From positions 1-38,558 of the IMG/VR virus record IMGVR_UViG_3300042908_000287: 38,558 nt of DNA, one strand, 5' to 3'. The position numbers and the translations under genes are program-made. The stretch's first letter is position 1. The number at the start of each line of letters is the position of its first letter. This DNA comes from a virus. Shown here in pieces: positions 8,683 to 15,476 of this stretch. The notes beneath the pieces were generated by a model. That model saw nothing but the letters and a program-made list of their open reading frames with translations, did no database searches and was not told the DNA's origin.

Positions 8683-8686
8683 TTAA

Positions 8687-8709
8687 AAAGCCGCTTACTC
8701 AGCGGCTTT
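8687..8709. terminator. Bidirectional intrinsic terminator between converging blocks
   Basis: Nine-base-pair stem AAAGCCGCT / AGCGGCTTT with a 5-nt loop (TACTC). A TTTATTTTT run follows on the plus strand and CTTTTTAATT on the minus strand. It lies where the rightward lysis genes meet the leftward early genes, so it can stop both. The stop codon of the minus-strand gene at 8695-8823 lies inside the hairpin. Confidence 0.85.
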
Positions 8710-8823
8710 ATTTTTACTTATCCATTTTTGATAGGCTTGCTCAGGTGTTGAACCAGTGCAAACTATGGTTGTTTGTGTATAGCATAACCATAAATTGCCT
8801 AGTTTTTTTAAACGTGGTTTCAT
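8695..8823 (-). CDS. 42-aa conserved-type small phage protein
   Basis: Begins MKPRLKKLGNLWLCYT and contains GSTPEQAYQKW. Short proteins with a basic start, an LW-x-C strand and a TP-x-x-AY-x-x-W motif are familiar from other phages of Proteobacteria, without known function. The ATG overlaps the upstream stop as ATGA, and the stop lies within the terminator stem. It is the last gene of the leftward block. Confidence 0.6.
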   Translation of the reverse strand: MKPRLKKLGNLWLCYTQTTIVCTGSTPEQAYQKWISKNKAAE

Positions 8824-8951
8824 TGACTTCGTTCACTTATAAACACGGGTTGCATGGGGTTATCTGCAAACCATTTTAATTTTATTAAATAATCGCGCAT
8901 GGCTTGATAACGCAAGCCGCCTGATGGTTTACCACTTTTAAATTCATACAT
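8820..8951 (-). CDS. 43-aa hypothetical protein
   Basis: Reads MYEFKSGKPSGGLRYQAMRD and continues to SERSQ. The start overlaps the stop of the DUF3310 gene by one base (TAATG), and its own stop overlaps the next start (ATGA), so it lies in a translationally coupled chain. This linkage is the main evidence that it is real. Basic, soluble, no motif recognised. Confidence 0.5.
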   Translation of the reverse strand: MYEFKSGKPSGGLRYQAMRDYLIKLKWFADNPMQPVFISERSQ

Positions 8952-9418
8952 TACACGCCCTCTTTTTCTTTTAACTTATCAAAATACCACTGCGCCTTTT
9001 TTAAATCCTCAGCACCGTTTTTTTGCTTATAACGCCATTGATATTTTAATATGTTCCCGCGTAAAAATCCGATAAATTCTTCTTTGGTTAGCATAGATTC
9101 AATTGCGTCAATACATTCAACATTGCCGCTGTTATAGTGCGCTGGTGAGTTTACGGTTTCTTTTTGCTTGTTTAGGTGTTTGATGACATTATCCAATCGA
9201 ACAGGTGAACATTCAACAGGTGGCGGCAATTCTTCATAGCTTGTCAATGTGTACAAATACGCATTGTCTATTCTATCAGCAGATTTATGCACAATGCCCT
9301 CCTTGATTAACTTTTGAACCTTAAATTCCACTTGATGTTGTTTTAAATCTGTTAGCTCGGTTATTTCGCGCATTGTCATGCCTTGACGGTTTCCGAGCTG
9401 AAGAATTTGCTGAATCAT
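8951..9418 (-). CDS. DUF3310 protein with N-terminal winged-helix-like segment
   Basis: 155 aa. The C-terminal 65 residues are a clear DUF3310 domain: VNSPAHYNSGNVECIDAIE, EFIGFLRGN, KYQWRYK and DLKKAQWY. The N-terminal 55 residues (MREITELTDLKQHQVEFKVQ, then LIKEGIV) look like a small winged helix. DUF3310 proteins are common early phage proteins, sometimes annotated as nucleotide kinases without proof. The HTH fusion suggests a nucleic-acid-binding role, which is inference. Coupled to the upstream gene by ATGA. Confidence 0.75.
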   Translation of the reverse strand: MIQQILQLGNRQGMTMREITELTDLKQHQVEFKVQKLIKEGIVHKSADRIDNAYLYTLTSYEELPPPVECSPVRLDNVIKHLNKQKETVNSPAHYNSGNVECIDAIESMLTKEEFIGFLRGNILKYQWRYKQKNGAEDLKKAQWYFDKLKEKEGV

Positions 9419-9615
9419 TTTTTGATCTCATTAAGTTGATATGGGTGGCAAGTTAGATTCCATCTACCTGCAAACTGCAAATTTTTAAACGCAAAATCCT
9501 GTCTAACTGCCGCGCTTTCACACGAAGCCTTATTTGCAAATTCGATTGTTGATTGTGTAAGCTCACCGTGAGTTGTTACAGCGATAATTAAAATATAAGC
9601 TGTTGTTGCGATCAT
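9415..9615 (-). CDS. Small exported or membrane-anchored protein
   Basis: 66 aa. Residues 1-14 (MIATTAYILIIAVT) are hydrophobic and could be a signal or anchor. The rest contains two cysteines (C33 in KASCESAA, C56 in LTCHPYQ) that could form a disulfide if exported. The plan resembles the protein at 11766-12014 (hydrophobic start, A-C-x-x-A segment, later cysteine), so the two may be distant paralogues. Overlaps both neighbours by ATGA. Function unknown. Confidence 0.6.
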   Translation of the reverse strand: MIATTAYILIIAVTTHGELTQSTIEFANKASCESAAVRQDFAFKNLQFAGRWNLTCHPYQLNEIKK

Positions 9616-10046
9616 TTCCCTGTACTCCCAAAACCATCAACACCGCGCTCAGTTACTGCGCTAAATTCCTTAACTTCTTCAAATATTGGACGCAATACAG
9701 GCACGAAAAACATTTGAGCAATGCGTTCGTTAGGTTGAATTCGATAACTATCACCATGTGTCATACGCAACTTAACCATAATTTCGCCTTGATAATCACT
9801 GTCAATTACGCCAACCGTGTTCATCAAACCAACGCCATAATTAAAACCCAGCCCACTACGCGGAACAATCAAGCCAACAACAGACTTGTCAGCAATATGT
9901 ATTGCAATGCCTGTATGAATTAGCACGGGCGTTTCTGGCGTTAAAAGCATGGTTTCTTCAATACAAGCGCATAAATCAATAGCGGCTGCGCCTTCGGTTT
10001 GGAATTGCGGAATGATTGCGTTTGGTCTTACTTTTTTTATCTGCAT
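9612..10046 (-). CDS. dut: dUTPase (deoxyuridine 5'-triphosphate nucleotidohydrolase), trimeric type
   Basis: 144 aa from the ATG at 10046, chosen because GGGAGAT lies about 8 nt upstream; a longer frame to 10085 lacks that support. All five motifs of the trimeric family are present in order: GAAAIDL (19-25), PRSG (62-65), GVIDSDYQG (79-87, with the catalytic Asp), ERIAQ (107-111) and RGVDGFGSTGK (134-144). It converts dUTP to dUMP and pyrophosphate, keeping uracil out of phage DNA and supplying dTMP precursor. Length is normal. It overlaps the upstream gene by 10 nt. Confidence 0.95.
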   Translation of the reverse strand: MQIKKVRPNAIIPQFQTEGAAAIDLCACIEETMLLTPETPVLIHTGIAIHIADKSVVGLIVPRSGLGFNYGVGLMNTVGVIDSDYQGEIMVKLRMTHGDSYRIQPNERIAQMFFVPVLRPIFEEVKEFSAVTERGVDGFGSTGK

Positions 10047-10678
10047 AATGTCATCTCCCATTTTGTTGGCATATCGCAAATCCAAGTTTTTAAAAATTCC
10101 CGTGCGGTTTTATTTCCGCGCTGGCTTTCTGATAAATTAATGCGCTTAATTTGTATATGCTCGATTCCTTCATCATCAACAACCAACCTTCTACCAATCA
10201 GATCACCGCAGTATTTCGCAAACTCTTTTTTATCATAAAAAAACACTCTCCAGTTTTTTACAATGCGCTCAAATCGTATTGCATTTCTCATGCGATAATT
10301 AACCGTTTGTGGTGATAAACCATGCTCAGTAGCGAAGTCTAAAACGGTCTGTTCATCTTCGTTTGGATGGCAAACAACGATGTTATTAATTCTAAAATTA
10401 TAATTATCACCGTCTTTAAAAATAACAGCATCCTCAAAACTTGGATAATAACCATGTGAAAAAAAAACAGCCATGCGCCATGCGGTAAAGTATTTTTTAC
10501 CATTTTCTTTTTTAACGCAAATGGTGGCTTGCCGATTTGCGTAGTTAAAAGTCAATGGCTTGTCAGGCGTTCTTTTTCGGTAAAATGCGCCTGTTCCACC
10601 GCAATAAATAATATTTTCTTTTATACTTTCCAACTCTTTAAGCGAAACTTTTAAATCTCTTTTTATTGGTTGCACCAT
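10037..10678 (-). CDS. HNH-endonuclease-like protein with degenerate active site
   Basis: 213 aa from the ATG at 10678 (AAAGG 8 nt upstream). Residues about 30-105 follow the plan of AP2/HNH homing-type proteins: GTGAFYRKRTPDKP, NYANRQATICVKK, a FTAWRMAVFFSHGYYPS segment and FKDGDNYNFRINNI. The expected histidines (AHR and DH of the beta-beta-alpha-metal site) are replaced by AWR and FKDG, so nuclease activity is doubtful. The C-terminal half has a helix-turn-helix-like segment (LDFATEHGLSPQTVNYRMRN). It may be a DNA-binding protein derived from a mobile nuclease. Identity is moderately sure; function is open. Confidence 0.55.
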   Translation of the reverse strand: MVQPIKRDLKVSLKELESIKENIIYCGGTGAFYRKRTPDKPLTFNYANRQATICVKKENGKKYFTAWRMAVFFSHGYYPSFEDAVIFKDGDNYNFRINNIVVCHPNEDEQTVLDFATEHGLSPQTVNYRMRNAIRFERIVKNWRVFFYDKKEFAKYCGDLIGRRLVVDDEGIEHIQIKRINLSESQRGNKTAREFLKTWICDMPTKWEMTLCR

Positions 10679-10682
10679 GCTA

Positions 10683-10844
10683 TTACCTTTGATGTTCAAT
10701 TTTTAAATCAAAAATAGGGCGTATTTCATGACAACGATCACACTCCCTAATTCCTCTGCTTACATATTGCCGCCATGTTTTATGCTGGCAGTTTGTTGTG
10801 CTTGGCGTTGGTGTTACCTTCTCAACTGGTTTAATTAATGCCAT
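10683..10844 (-). CDS. 53-aa protein with a putative zinc-binding CxH...CxxC motif
   Basis: Too short for a standard ORF cut-off. From the ATG at 10844 (GGGG 8 nt upstream; a second ATG at 10850 is too close to it) it reads MALIKPVEKVTPTPSTTNCQ, then HKTWRQY, GIRECDRCHEIRP and IEHQR. C19-x-H21 and C35-x-x-C38 could bind one zinc. It overlaps the tiny membrane gene upstream and is followed after 4 nt by the HNH-like gene. Function unknown. Confidence 0.6.
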   Translation of the reverse strand: MALIKPVEKVTPTPSTTNCQHKTWRQYVSRGIRECDRCHEIRPIFDLKIEHQR

Positions 10845-10912
10845 AGCCATATCCCCGCTAATATGAGTGCTAATACATAGAATATTAATGCTGCAATGTC
10901 GTCAATCTCCAC
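10835..10912 (-). CDS. 25-aa single-span membrane microprotein (GTG start)
   Basis: Reads MEIDDIAALIFYVLALILAG then IWLWH. A GTG start with GGAG 7 nt upstream lies inside the end of the preceding gene (11-nt overlap). Acidic N terminus followed by an unbroken hydrophobic helix of about 19 residues. It sits in a cluster of similar tiny membrane genes. Confidence 0.45.
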   Translation of the reverse strand: MEIDDIAALIFYVLALILAGIWLWH

Positions 10913-10979
10913 GCGCGTACTCCACCATAAAACAAACTATCAAAACAAAAATGCCAGTCCAAAAAATTAACTCAGCCAT
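10902..10979 (-). CDS. 25-aa single-span membrane microprotein
   Basis: Reads MAELIFWTGIFVLIVCFMVE then YARGD. The ATG has a good GAGAGGA ribosome site 8 nt upstream and overlaps the previous gene by 8 nt. One hydrophobic span (residues 4-19) with a short charged C terminus. No homologue recognised; the support is the ribosome site and its place in a coupled chain. Confidence 0.5.
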   Translation of the reverse strand: MAELIFWTGIFVLIVCFMVEYARGD

Positions 10980-11130
10980 GCTTACGTTCCTCTCTAAATT
11001 TTGCTAAAATAAATTGAATATCAATGGTTTCTTTAATGCTGCGCAGTTTTTGACGCTTCAGGCTTTTGCGTTCTTCTTTAAGATCGTTAAGCCGGTTAAG
11101 CAAGTGTTCTTCAAGTGCTATTTGTTTCAT
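10972..11130 (-). CDS. 52-aa basic helical protein
   Basis: Reads MKQIALEEHLLNRLNDLKEE, RKSLKRQKLR and so on to REERKHG. Almost wholly charged and helical, probably a coiled coil. The start overlaps the previous stop as ATGA. Could bind nucleic acid or a partner protein; no family recognised. Confidence 0.55.
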   Translation of the reverse strand: MKQIALEEHLLNRLNDLKEERKSLKRQKLRSIKETIDIQFILAKFREERKHG

Positions 11131-11327
11131 CTCGCTACCATATCCCCAGCAACATTGCGTTGCATCTCGTAAACAGTAAAAATCTTGCCATCTTTTAAAA
11201 CAAACTCTCCGATGTTTGTTTTAATGATTTCATAATGATGTCTGTGTGTTGCTGCTATTGTAATAAAGCAAAGCAATGCACCTATTAAGAATGAACAAAT
11301 AGCCACCCAAATTAAATCGTTTTTCAT
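11127..11327 (-). CDS. Small single-span membrane protein
   Basis: 66 aa from the ATG at 11327, which has GGAG 7 nt upstream; the in-frame codons further upstream are not needed. Residues 5-27 (LIWVAICSFLIGALLCFITI) form one membrane span, followed by a soluble part with GEFVLKDGKIFTVYEM. The N terminus MKND is short, so the soluble domain is probably on one fixed side of the inner membrane. Unknown function. Confidence 0.6.
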   Translation of the reverse strand: MKNDLIWVAICSFLIGALLCFITIAATHRHHYEIIKTNIGEFVLKDGKIFTVYEMQRNVAGDMVAR

Positions 11328-11328
11328 T

Positions 11329-11769
11329 TTATTCTCCAATGCCATGTGCTTTTTCTATTGCCCTGACAAACTTAAAATATGGATTATTATCAATGTAACC
11401 ATACTCGTTTAAAAATCCATAGGCGGAACAATCATCATCATCATTTTCAACATGGTCAAGAGCAAATCCTGCATTATATGCAATGTTGAAAATTTCATCA
11501 TCATTCAAAGGCTCACGTTTTTGTGGTGTTAGGTAGACAGGAGTAACATCTGTAACGTTATGCCATCTTATGTAAGGCTTATCAACTTTAAATACTGTTT
11601 GAATATCTCCGTAACAATCTTCCTGCTTGTATAGATAACCAACATTGTTATGTTTATGCTCAATTTTTTCTAGTTCAGCTTGTATGTCCCAATAAAGGTC
11701 ATAGTGGGTTTCTTCTAATCCGCGCAATACATCTCGCATTCTTTTTAATAATTCTTTTTCTATGCTCAT
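11329..11769 (-). CDS. Hypothetical early phage protein ending in RAIEKAHGIGE
   Basis: 146 aa. The N-terminal 35 residues are helical (LLKRMRDVLRGLEETHYDLY). The middle has VYLTPQKREPLNDDEIFNIA, and the end FVRAIEKAHGIGE. The pairing of a PL-x-D-x-E-I segment with a C-terminal RAIE-x-AHGI is widespread in early phage proteins of Proteobacteria, where it serves as a shared module of unknown role. An acidic run (ENDDDDCS) lies between them. Coupled to the upstream gene by ATGA. Confidence 0.7.
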   Translation of the reverse strand: MSIEKELLKRMRDVLRGLEETHYDLYWDIQAELEKIEHKHNNVGYLYKQEDCYGDIQTVFKVDKPYIRWHNVTDVTPVYLTPQKREPLNDDEIFNIAYNAGFALDHVENDDDDCSAYGFLNEYGYIDNNPYFKFVRAIEKAHGIGE

Positions 11770-12014
11770 TCTACCACTCCCGTTGCGCTGTCATTGCAGA
11801 CCGCCATAATCACCCGTGCTGGGCGTTTTGACATCTGGTAAGCACCAACAGTAAGATTCCATTCTTCTTTGGCGTTAGCGCATGCTTGGCGCGTGTCATA
11901 AACAATACTGGTTGTTGTGTACGCAATGCGTTCTTGTTGTGTCGTGCGTCCGCGCTTGTCGATTGTGGTATCGACTGTTAAGAAACTTAAAGTTAAAACC
12001 AATGTTGCACTCAT
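11766..12014 (-). CDS. Small exported-like hypothetical protein
   Basis: 82 aa, ATG with GGAG 7 nt upstream. Residues 1-14 (MSATLVLTLSFLTV) are hydrophobic but weak as a signal peptide. The remainder has TTTSIVYDTRQACANAKEEW and a second cysteine in MAVCNDSA, a spacing that would allow a disulfide in the periplasm. Similar plan to the protein at 9415. Unknown function. Confidence 0.55.
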   Translation of the reverse strand: MSATLVLTLSFLTVDTTIDKRGRTTQQERIAYTTTSIVYDTRQACANAKEEWNLTVGAYQMSKRPARVIMAVCNDSATGVVE

Positions 12015-12015
12015 G

Positions 12016-12177
12016 TTAATTCTCCAATACAGTTTTACGAAGTAATGCGCGTAGTCTTTTGTTCTCTTTAGCTACGGTGTGGTGCATCATAGCCATCACA
12101 ATAAAGCACAATATCATTAGTATGTACGCCATATCTGACGTGTCTAACCATGTTAAAAATATAATTAAATCGTTCAT
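12016..12177 (-). CDS. 53-aa single-span membrane protein
   Basis: Reads MNDLIIFLTWLDTSDMAYIL, then MILCFIVMAMMHH and a basic tail (KENKRLRALLRKTVLEN). AAGGTGA lies just upstream of the ATG. Methionine-rich hydrophobic core from about residue 17 to 31 and a positively charged coiled C terminus, so the C terminus should be cytoplasmic. First gene after the terminator at 12194. Confidence 0.6.
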   Translation of the reverse strand: MNDLIIFLTWLDTSDMAYILMILCFIVMAMMHHTVAKENKRLRALLRKTVLEN

Positions 12178-12193
12178 AAATCACCTTTGTATT

Positions 12194-12218
12194 AAAAAAA
12201 GCCACTTGTCTTAGCGGC
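12194..12218 (-). terminator. Intrinsic terminator inside the leftward block
   Basis: Read on the minus strand: GCCGCT, loop AAGACA, AGTGGC (one G-U pair), then seven T. It separates the genes at 12237-12815 from the small-gene run below 12177, and is probably partial because no clear promoter follows. Confidence 0.7.
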
Positions 12219-12236
12219 AGAGGTAGGAGTTGTTTG

Positions 12237-12557
12237 TTATTGCATTAATGCCGCGTAATCGTGATCGCTTTTAAAATCGTTTAAGTAAATTTCATCAACG
12301 CCTTTTTCTGCTTTATTAAAAATATTAACTAAATTATCGTCAATATGCTCATAAGTAATTTCAGTTAGTTTTTCAGAGTTCATTTCTTCGCCATTTTCAT
12401 CAAATAAATTAACTTCTGTTACATCAATTTCTCTATTATCTTCAATGTCATGGTGAAAGTCTGCTGGAATATATGAACCAGATAACATTGCAGTAGCACC
12501 AACGCCAATTGTTACACCATCGTTTGATACGATGTCGAAGTAAAGTTGTATTTCCAT
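12237..12557 (-). CDS. Acidic hypothetical protein
   Basis: 106 aa, AGGAG 6-7 nt before the ATG. Strongly acidic: DIEDNREIDVTEVNLFDENG and later HIDDNLVNIF, AEKGVDEIYL. The opening MEIQLYFDIVSNDG and GVGATAMLSGSY suggest beta strands. The charge pattern would suit a DNA mimic or an inhibitor of a host protein, but nothing proves that. It shares a transcription unit with the gene at 12603. Confidence 0.6.
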   Translation of the reverse strand: MEIQLYFDIVSNDGVTIGVGATAMLSGSYIPADFHHDIEDNREIDVTEVNLFDENGEEMNSEKLTEITYEHIDDNLVNIFNKAEKGVDEIYLNDFKSDHDYAALMQ

Positions 12558-12573
12558 TTTGTTCTCCTAAAAT

Positions 12574-12591
12574 GCGCGGCTTGCACCGCGC
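12574..12591 (-). other. GC-rich hairpin between two leftward genes
   Basis: Stem GCGCGG / CCGCGC with a 6-nt loop, followed on the minus strand by ATTTT and then the AGGAG of the gene at 12557. It may weaken transcription or protect the downstream message. The T-run is too short for a confident terminator. Confidence 0.4.
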
Positions 12592-12602
12592 TTTGTTGTT
12601 AT

Positions 12603-12815
12603 TTATGCTGTAATGATCGGACACATTGAATAAGAGCCCCAAGGCTTTACGGTTTCGTTATCAGCCCATAATTTAATTCTTAGTGTTTTTTCTACGCCAT
12701 CAACTAAGGCTTTGATACTTTTTTCTGTTCTTGAAATAACAGTAATTTCAAAAAACATATCGCTGTCACAAATTGATCTGCATTTGTAGATTTTGTTTGG
12801 TTCAAATTTACTCAT
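12603..12815 (-). CDS. Small conserved-type phage protein (YSMCPIITA ending)
   Basis: 70 aa, AGGAG 6 nt before the ATG. Opens KFEPNKIYKCRSICDSDMFF and has EITVISRTEKSIK, ending in PWGSYSMCPIITA. Proteins with this plan (F-x-PG-K-x-Y...RSICD...S-RT-KS...G-YSM-PII-A) are common in mobile elements and phages but have no assigned role. First gene downstream of the operator at 12892. Confidence 0.7.
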   Translation of the reverse strand: MSKFEPNKIYKCRSICDSDMFFEITVISRTEKSIKALVDGVEKTLRIKLWADNETVKPWGSYSMCPIITA

Positions 12816-12891
12816 GTTGCTCTCCTAAATTATTTTATTATTGTTTCGCCTTCTTGAAAGCGTGGTTATATATTAAATGTTCTTTTTAATC

Positions 12892-12911
12892 TTGTAAATT
12901 ATAATTTACAA
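12892..12911. promoter_or_regulatory. Operator palindrome, perfect 20-bp copy
   Basis: TTGTAAATTATAATTTACAA is a perfect palindrome, the best of four copies in the window. On the minus strand it contains TATAAT (12903-12898), placed to serve the gene at 12815; the -35 is poor (TTTTTA or TTTTAT). A short hairpin (12847-12862) lies in the predicted leader. About 125 bp around it hold no gene. Confidence 0.75.
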
Positions 12912-12940
12912 AATAAATAAATAAAAAAGTAAAAGTTAAA

Positions 12941-14263
12941 TTATTTCAATGAGTTAAAAACAGCATCTTGTACCTTTTCTTTATTTTTTAACGCGGCAAG
13001 CACTGCCGAATCTATTGTTTTATCGGCTAAAATGTAGTGAATAAACACCGTTTTTGTTTGTCCCTGCCTGTGAATTCTCGCGTTAGCTTGCTCAAACAAC
13101 TCAAGAGAATGCGTTAACCCGTACCACACAACCACATTGCCGCCCTGCTGCAAGTTTAATCCATGCCCAGCACTAGCAGGATGACATGCAAGCAATGGGA
13201 TTTTACCTGCGTTCCAGTCTTTTACTTTTTGCTCTGAATTGTCCTGAAGCGTTTGCACATAAGCAAACCGTGATTTTATCTTTTCTAAATCAGCTTTAAA
13301 TGTGTAAAACAAAAGAATAGGCGCGTTGGTTTCACTTATGATTGATTCAAGAGCATCAATCTTTGCATCGTGTAAATGTAGCGCGTTTTTGTTTTCATCA
13401 TAAAGAAAGCCGTTTGCGATCTGAATGCACTTTCCAACAAGCACAGCCGCGTTAGCAACAGCAATCGTCTCTTTGCCAACTTCAACAATCAACTCTTTGC
13501 GGATCTCTTTATACGTTGCGTGAGCTGCTGGCGACATATCAACCATTACTTCATTGTGAACAACGGGCGGCATATCTAAATAATCAGCGGCTTTCATTGA
13601 TAAGCATATATCATCAATTTTGGCTGTTATTTCGCTCATGGCGGATGGTTTAGGCTTAAACGTGTACTGATTATAGCCAACGTCAAACCATTGCAATCTA
13701 AACGCGCTAACGGTCTTAAATAGACGCGCACCACCATCAAGCAAAAAAAGTTGCGACCATAAATCATGAACCGAGTTTGCAGCGGGTGAACCTGTCAACC
13801 CAACCACGCGCTCAATGTTTTTGCATAATGCTTTAGAGGCTTTAAAACGTTGGCTTGAATGGCTTTTTAAAAGGCTAAATTCGTCAAATATCACCATGTC
13901 GTATTTACGCTTTATTGCACTATCTTTAACAAGCCAAGACAAACAATCAATATTGATAACGTGAATTTGTGCATCACTTTGCAACGCGCTTAACCGTTGC
14001 GCTGGTGTACCAACACAAATGCTAAACGTGAGATGCTGGAGATGCGCCCATTTTTGCGCTTCATTGTGCCAAACCGTTTTGGCAACACGCAAAGGCGCAA
14101 CAATTAAAACCCGTTGCGGGTTTATGTCAGCAATAGCCGTTAACGCGCTTACAGTCTTACCTAAGCCGCATTGTTGAAATAATGCGCACTTAGGCGTTGA
14201 TTTTATTTTATCAACGCTTGTGACTTGATATGCGTGCATTTGTGAGCGCGTTAACGTTTTCAT
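12941..14263 (-). CDS. SNF2-like superfamily 2 DNA helicase/translocase
   Basis: 440 aa. Helicase motifs are in order: CGLGKT Walker A (32-37), APLRVAKTVW motif Ia (56-65), DEFS in place of DEAH (127-130), GLTGSP motif III (155-160), GHGLNLQQG motif V and QANARIHRQGQ motif VI near residue 395. It couples ATP hydrolysis to movement on DNA, and in phages sits beside VRR-NUC nucleases and DUF2815/DUF2800 proteins, as here. Length is usual for the minimal phage form. It starts 1 nt after the stop of the gene at 14265. Likely used in replication or recombination; the substrate cannot be read from sequence. Confidence 0.9.
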   Translation of the reverse strand: MKTLTRSQMHAYQVTSVDKIKSTPKCALFQQCGLGKTVSALTAIADINPQRVLIVAPLRVAKTVWHNEAQKWAHLQHLTFSICVGTPAQRLSALQSDAQIHVINIDCLSWLVKDSAIKRKYDMVIFDEFSLLKSHSSQRFKASKALCKNIERVVGLTGSPAANSVHDLWSQLFLLDGGARLFKTVSAFRLQWFDVGYNQYTFKPKPSAMSEITAKIDDICLSMKAADYLDMPPVVHNEVMVDMSPAAHATYKEIRKELIVEVGKETIAVANAAVLVGKCIQIANGFLYDENKNALHLHDAKIDALESIISETNAPILLFYTFKADLEKIKSRFAYVQTLQDNSEQKVKDWNAGKIPLLACHPASAGHGLNLQQGGNVVVWYGLTHSLELFEQANARIHRQGQTKTVFIHYILADKTIDSAVLAALKNKEKVQDAVFNSLK

Positions 14264-14264
14264 A

Positions 14265-14522
14265 TTATTGATTAAAAAATAAATTGAAGATTGGGTTTAG
14301 TGCTTTGTTAAACGTGTAATTTTCTAAATCATGTTTTGATCTAAAAATAACTTTAAATCCATCTTCATCATTAACTTTAACTTGCAGCACTTGGGTTGCT
14401 CCTTTGCCTTCTCGATGCTCAATTCCTTTTTGATCTAAAAATTGAACAAAGTCATCAAATAAAAAAACAGGAAAAAGATTAGTGTCGTAAAAATAATTTT
14501 TAAAACTTTCATCAATTTTCAT
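14265..14522 (-). CDS. Hypothetical protein between nuclease and helicase
   Basis: 85 aa from the ATG at 14522, which overlaps the VRR-NUC gene by 11 nt and has AGGAG upstream; a longer frame to 14546 has no ribosome site. Sequence is mixed alpha/beta: FPVFLFDDFVQFLDQKGIEH, REGKGATQVL, DGFKVIFRSK. No motif recognised. Its place between a nuclease and a helicase gene, with overlaps on both sides, suggests it works with them. Confidence 0.6.
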   Translation of the reverse strand: MKIDESFKNYFYDTNLFPVFLFDDFVQFLDQKGIEHREGKGATQVLQVKVNDEDGFKVIFRSKHDLENYTFNKALNPIFNLFFNQ

Positions 14523-14808
14523 GGTCAATGAACTCCTTGCAATCAAAAATAAATTTATCTACTTCATCTTTAGATGATAAAACATTTACCTGCACACCTA
14601 ATTTAAATCTTGTTGCGTGGTCATGTAGTTGAGCTTTTGTTGGTGATTCGCCATTGGCTTTTAATTCAACAAGCAACATCAACCCATGCGGTAGTGTGAC
14701 TAATCTATCAGGCACACTACGATTAGCCGGTGACGTAAACTTTTCACACAAGCCACCGATCTCTTTTACTTGTTTGCACAAGTATTGTTCAATTTCTTTT
14801 TCTAACAT
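14512..14808 (-). CDS. VRR-NUC domain nuclease
   Basis: 98 aa, the normal size of stand-alone phage VRR-NUC proteins. Key residues of this PD-(D/E)XK-type fold are visible: E6 in EIEQYL, GG at 18-19, VPDR (32-35) with the catalytic Asp, VELK (47-50) and Q60 in KAQLHDH. Such nucleases are proposed to cut structured DNA such as Holliday junctions. It heads a three-gene run with the protein at 14265 and the SNF2-like helicase, an arrangement repeated in many phages. Confidence 0.88.
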   Translation of the reverse strand: MLEKEIEQYLCKQVKEIGGLCEKFTSPANRSVPDRLVTLPHGLMLLVELKANGESPTKAQLHDHATRFKLGVQVNVLSSKDEVDKFIFDCKEFIDHEN

Positions 14809-14825
14809 ATCAATCCTTTAAAACT

Positions 14826-14862
14826 AAAAAACCAACTATCAAGGATTACTTGACAGTTGGTT
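14826..14862 (-). terminator. Strong intrinsic terminator after the DUF2815 gene
   Basis: On the minus strand: AACCAACTGTCAAG, loop TAATC, CTTGATAGTTGGTT (14 pairs including one G-U), then a run of T. With the promoter at 15482-15511 it makes the DUF2815 gene a one-gene unit. Confidence 0.85.
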
Positions 14863-14892
14863 AAAATCAAATAACCATCAAATAAACATCAA

Positions 14893-15417
14893 TTAAAAAT
14901 CATCGTCATTTTCATCATAAGAATCAAAGTCATCAACCGACGCATCACCACCGCCAAACCGTTCACCTTGTTTAAATAACTGCACTGCGATCAAATTACA
15001 ATTAATGCGTTTGCCATATGAGTTATCTTGAAACCAAAAGTCAATTTTAACATTGACATAATCACCGCTAAAAATGCGTTCATCTTCTTTTGTGAGTGTG
15101 ACCTTTTGTTGGTCAATGACAATGGGGCGTTTTTTAGTTGACCCTTTAATGCTCATGCAACCTGCATAACCGTCATAATCTTGCATATCACCGTCCATTA
15201 ACGGCTGTTTGTAAAGTTTAGGCACTTTACCTGCGCCAAACTTTTCAACGGCAAAATCAGCAATTGTTTTTTCAATCAATTTAATGGTGTCAGCGTGTTG
15301 AGATTTATCGAGGAGAAACGTTGCGGCATATTTGCCAGTGCTTTCTTGGTTGTATTCTTCATGTTCAAAGAGTGAAGCAAAAGAAAGACGAACGTTTTTT
15401 AACATAATTGCAGCCAT
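14893..15417 (-). CDS. DUF2815 single-stranded-DNA-binding protein
   Basis: 174 aa. Opens MLKNVRLSFASLFE and contains KYAATFLLDK, the DGDMQDYDGYAG stretch and SGDYVNVKIDFWF, all typical of the DUF2815 family, which has an OB-like fold related to T7 gp2.5. The last 20 residues are very acidic (DDFDSYDENDDDF), as in SSB proteins that recruit partners through their tails. It should coat single-stranded phage DNA during replication and recombination. It has its own operator-controlled promoter and its own terminator, so its dose appears to be set separately from its neighbours. Confidence 0.88.
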   Translation of the reverse strand: MAAIMLKNVRLSFASLFEHEEYNQESTGKYAATFLLDKSQHADTIKLIEKTIADFAVEKFGAGKVPKLYKQPLMDGDMQDYDGYAGCMSIKGSTKKRPIVIDQQKVTLTKEDERIFSGDYVNVKIDFWFQDNSYGKRINCNLIAVQLFKQGERFGGGDASVDDFDSYDENDDDF

Positions 15418-15459
15418 GATATTTTTCCTTTTATGAATTTAGAAATTTAAGAATTTATT

Positions 15460-15475
15460 GCCTTACTGTTAAGGC
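15460..15475 (-). other. Hairpin at the predicted 5' end of the DUF2815 message
   Basis: GCCTTA / TAAGGC with a 4-nt loop (ACAG on the minus strand). The transcript from the promoter at 15482-15511 should start close to 15475, so the hairpin would form the extreme 5' end of the mRNA, where stem-loops often slow decay. Confidence 0.5.
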
Positions 15476-15476
15476 G

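Noticed and set aside
9603-10238. Plus-strand frames opposite the dUTPase and HNH-like genes
   Set aside because: The minus strand carries clear dUTPase motifs; the plus frames have no ribosome site or recognisable sequence.
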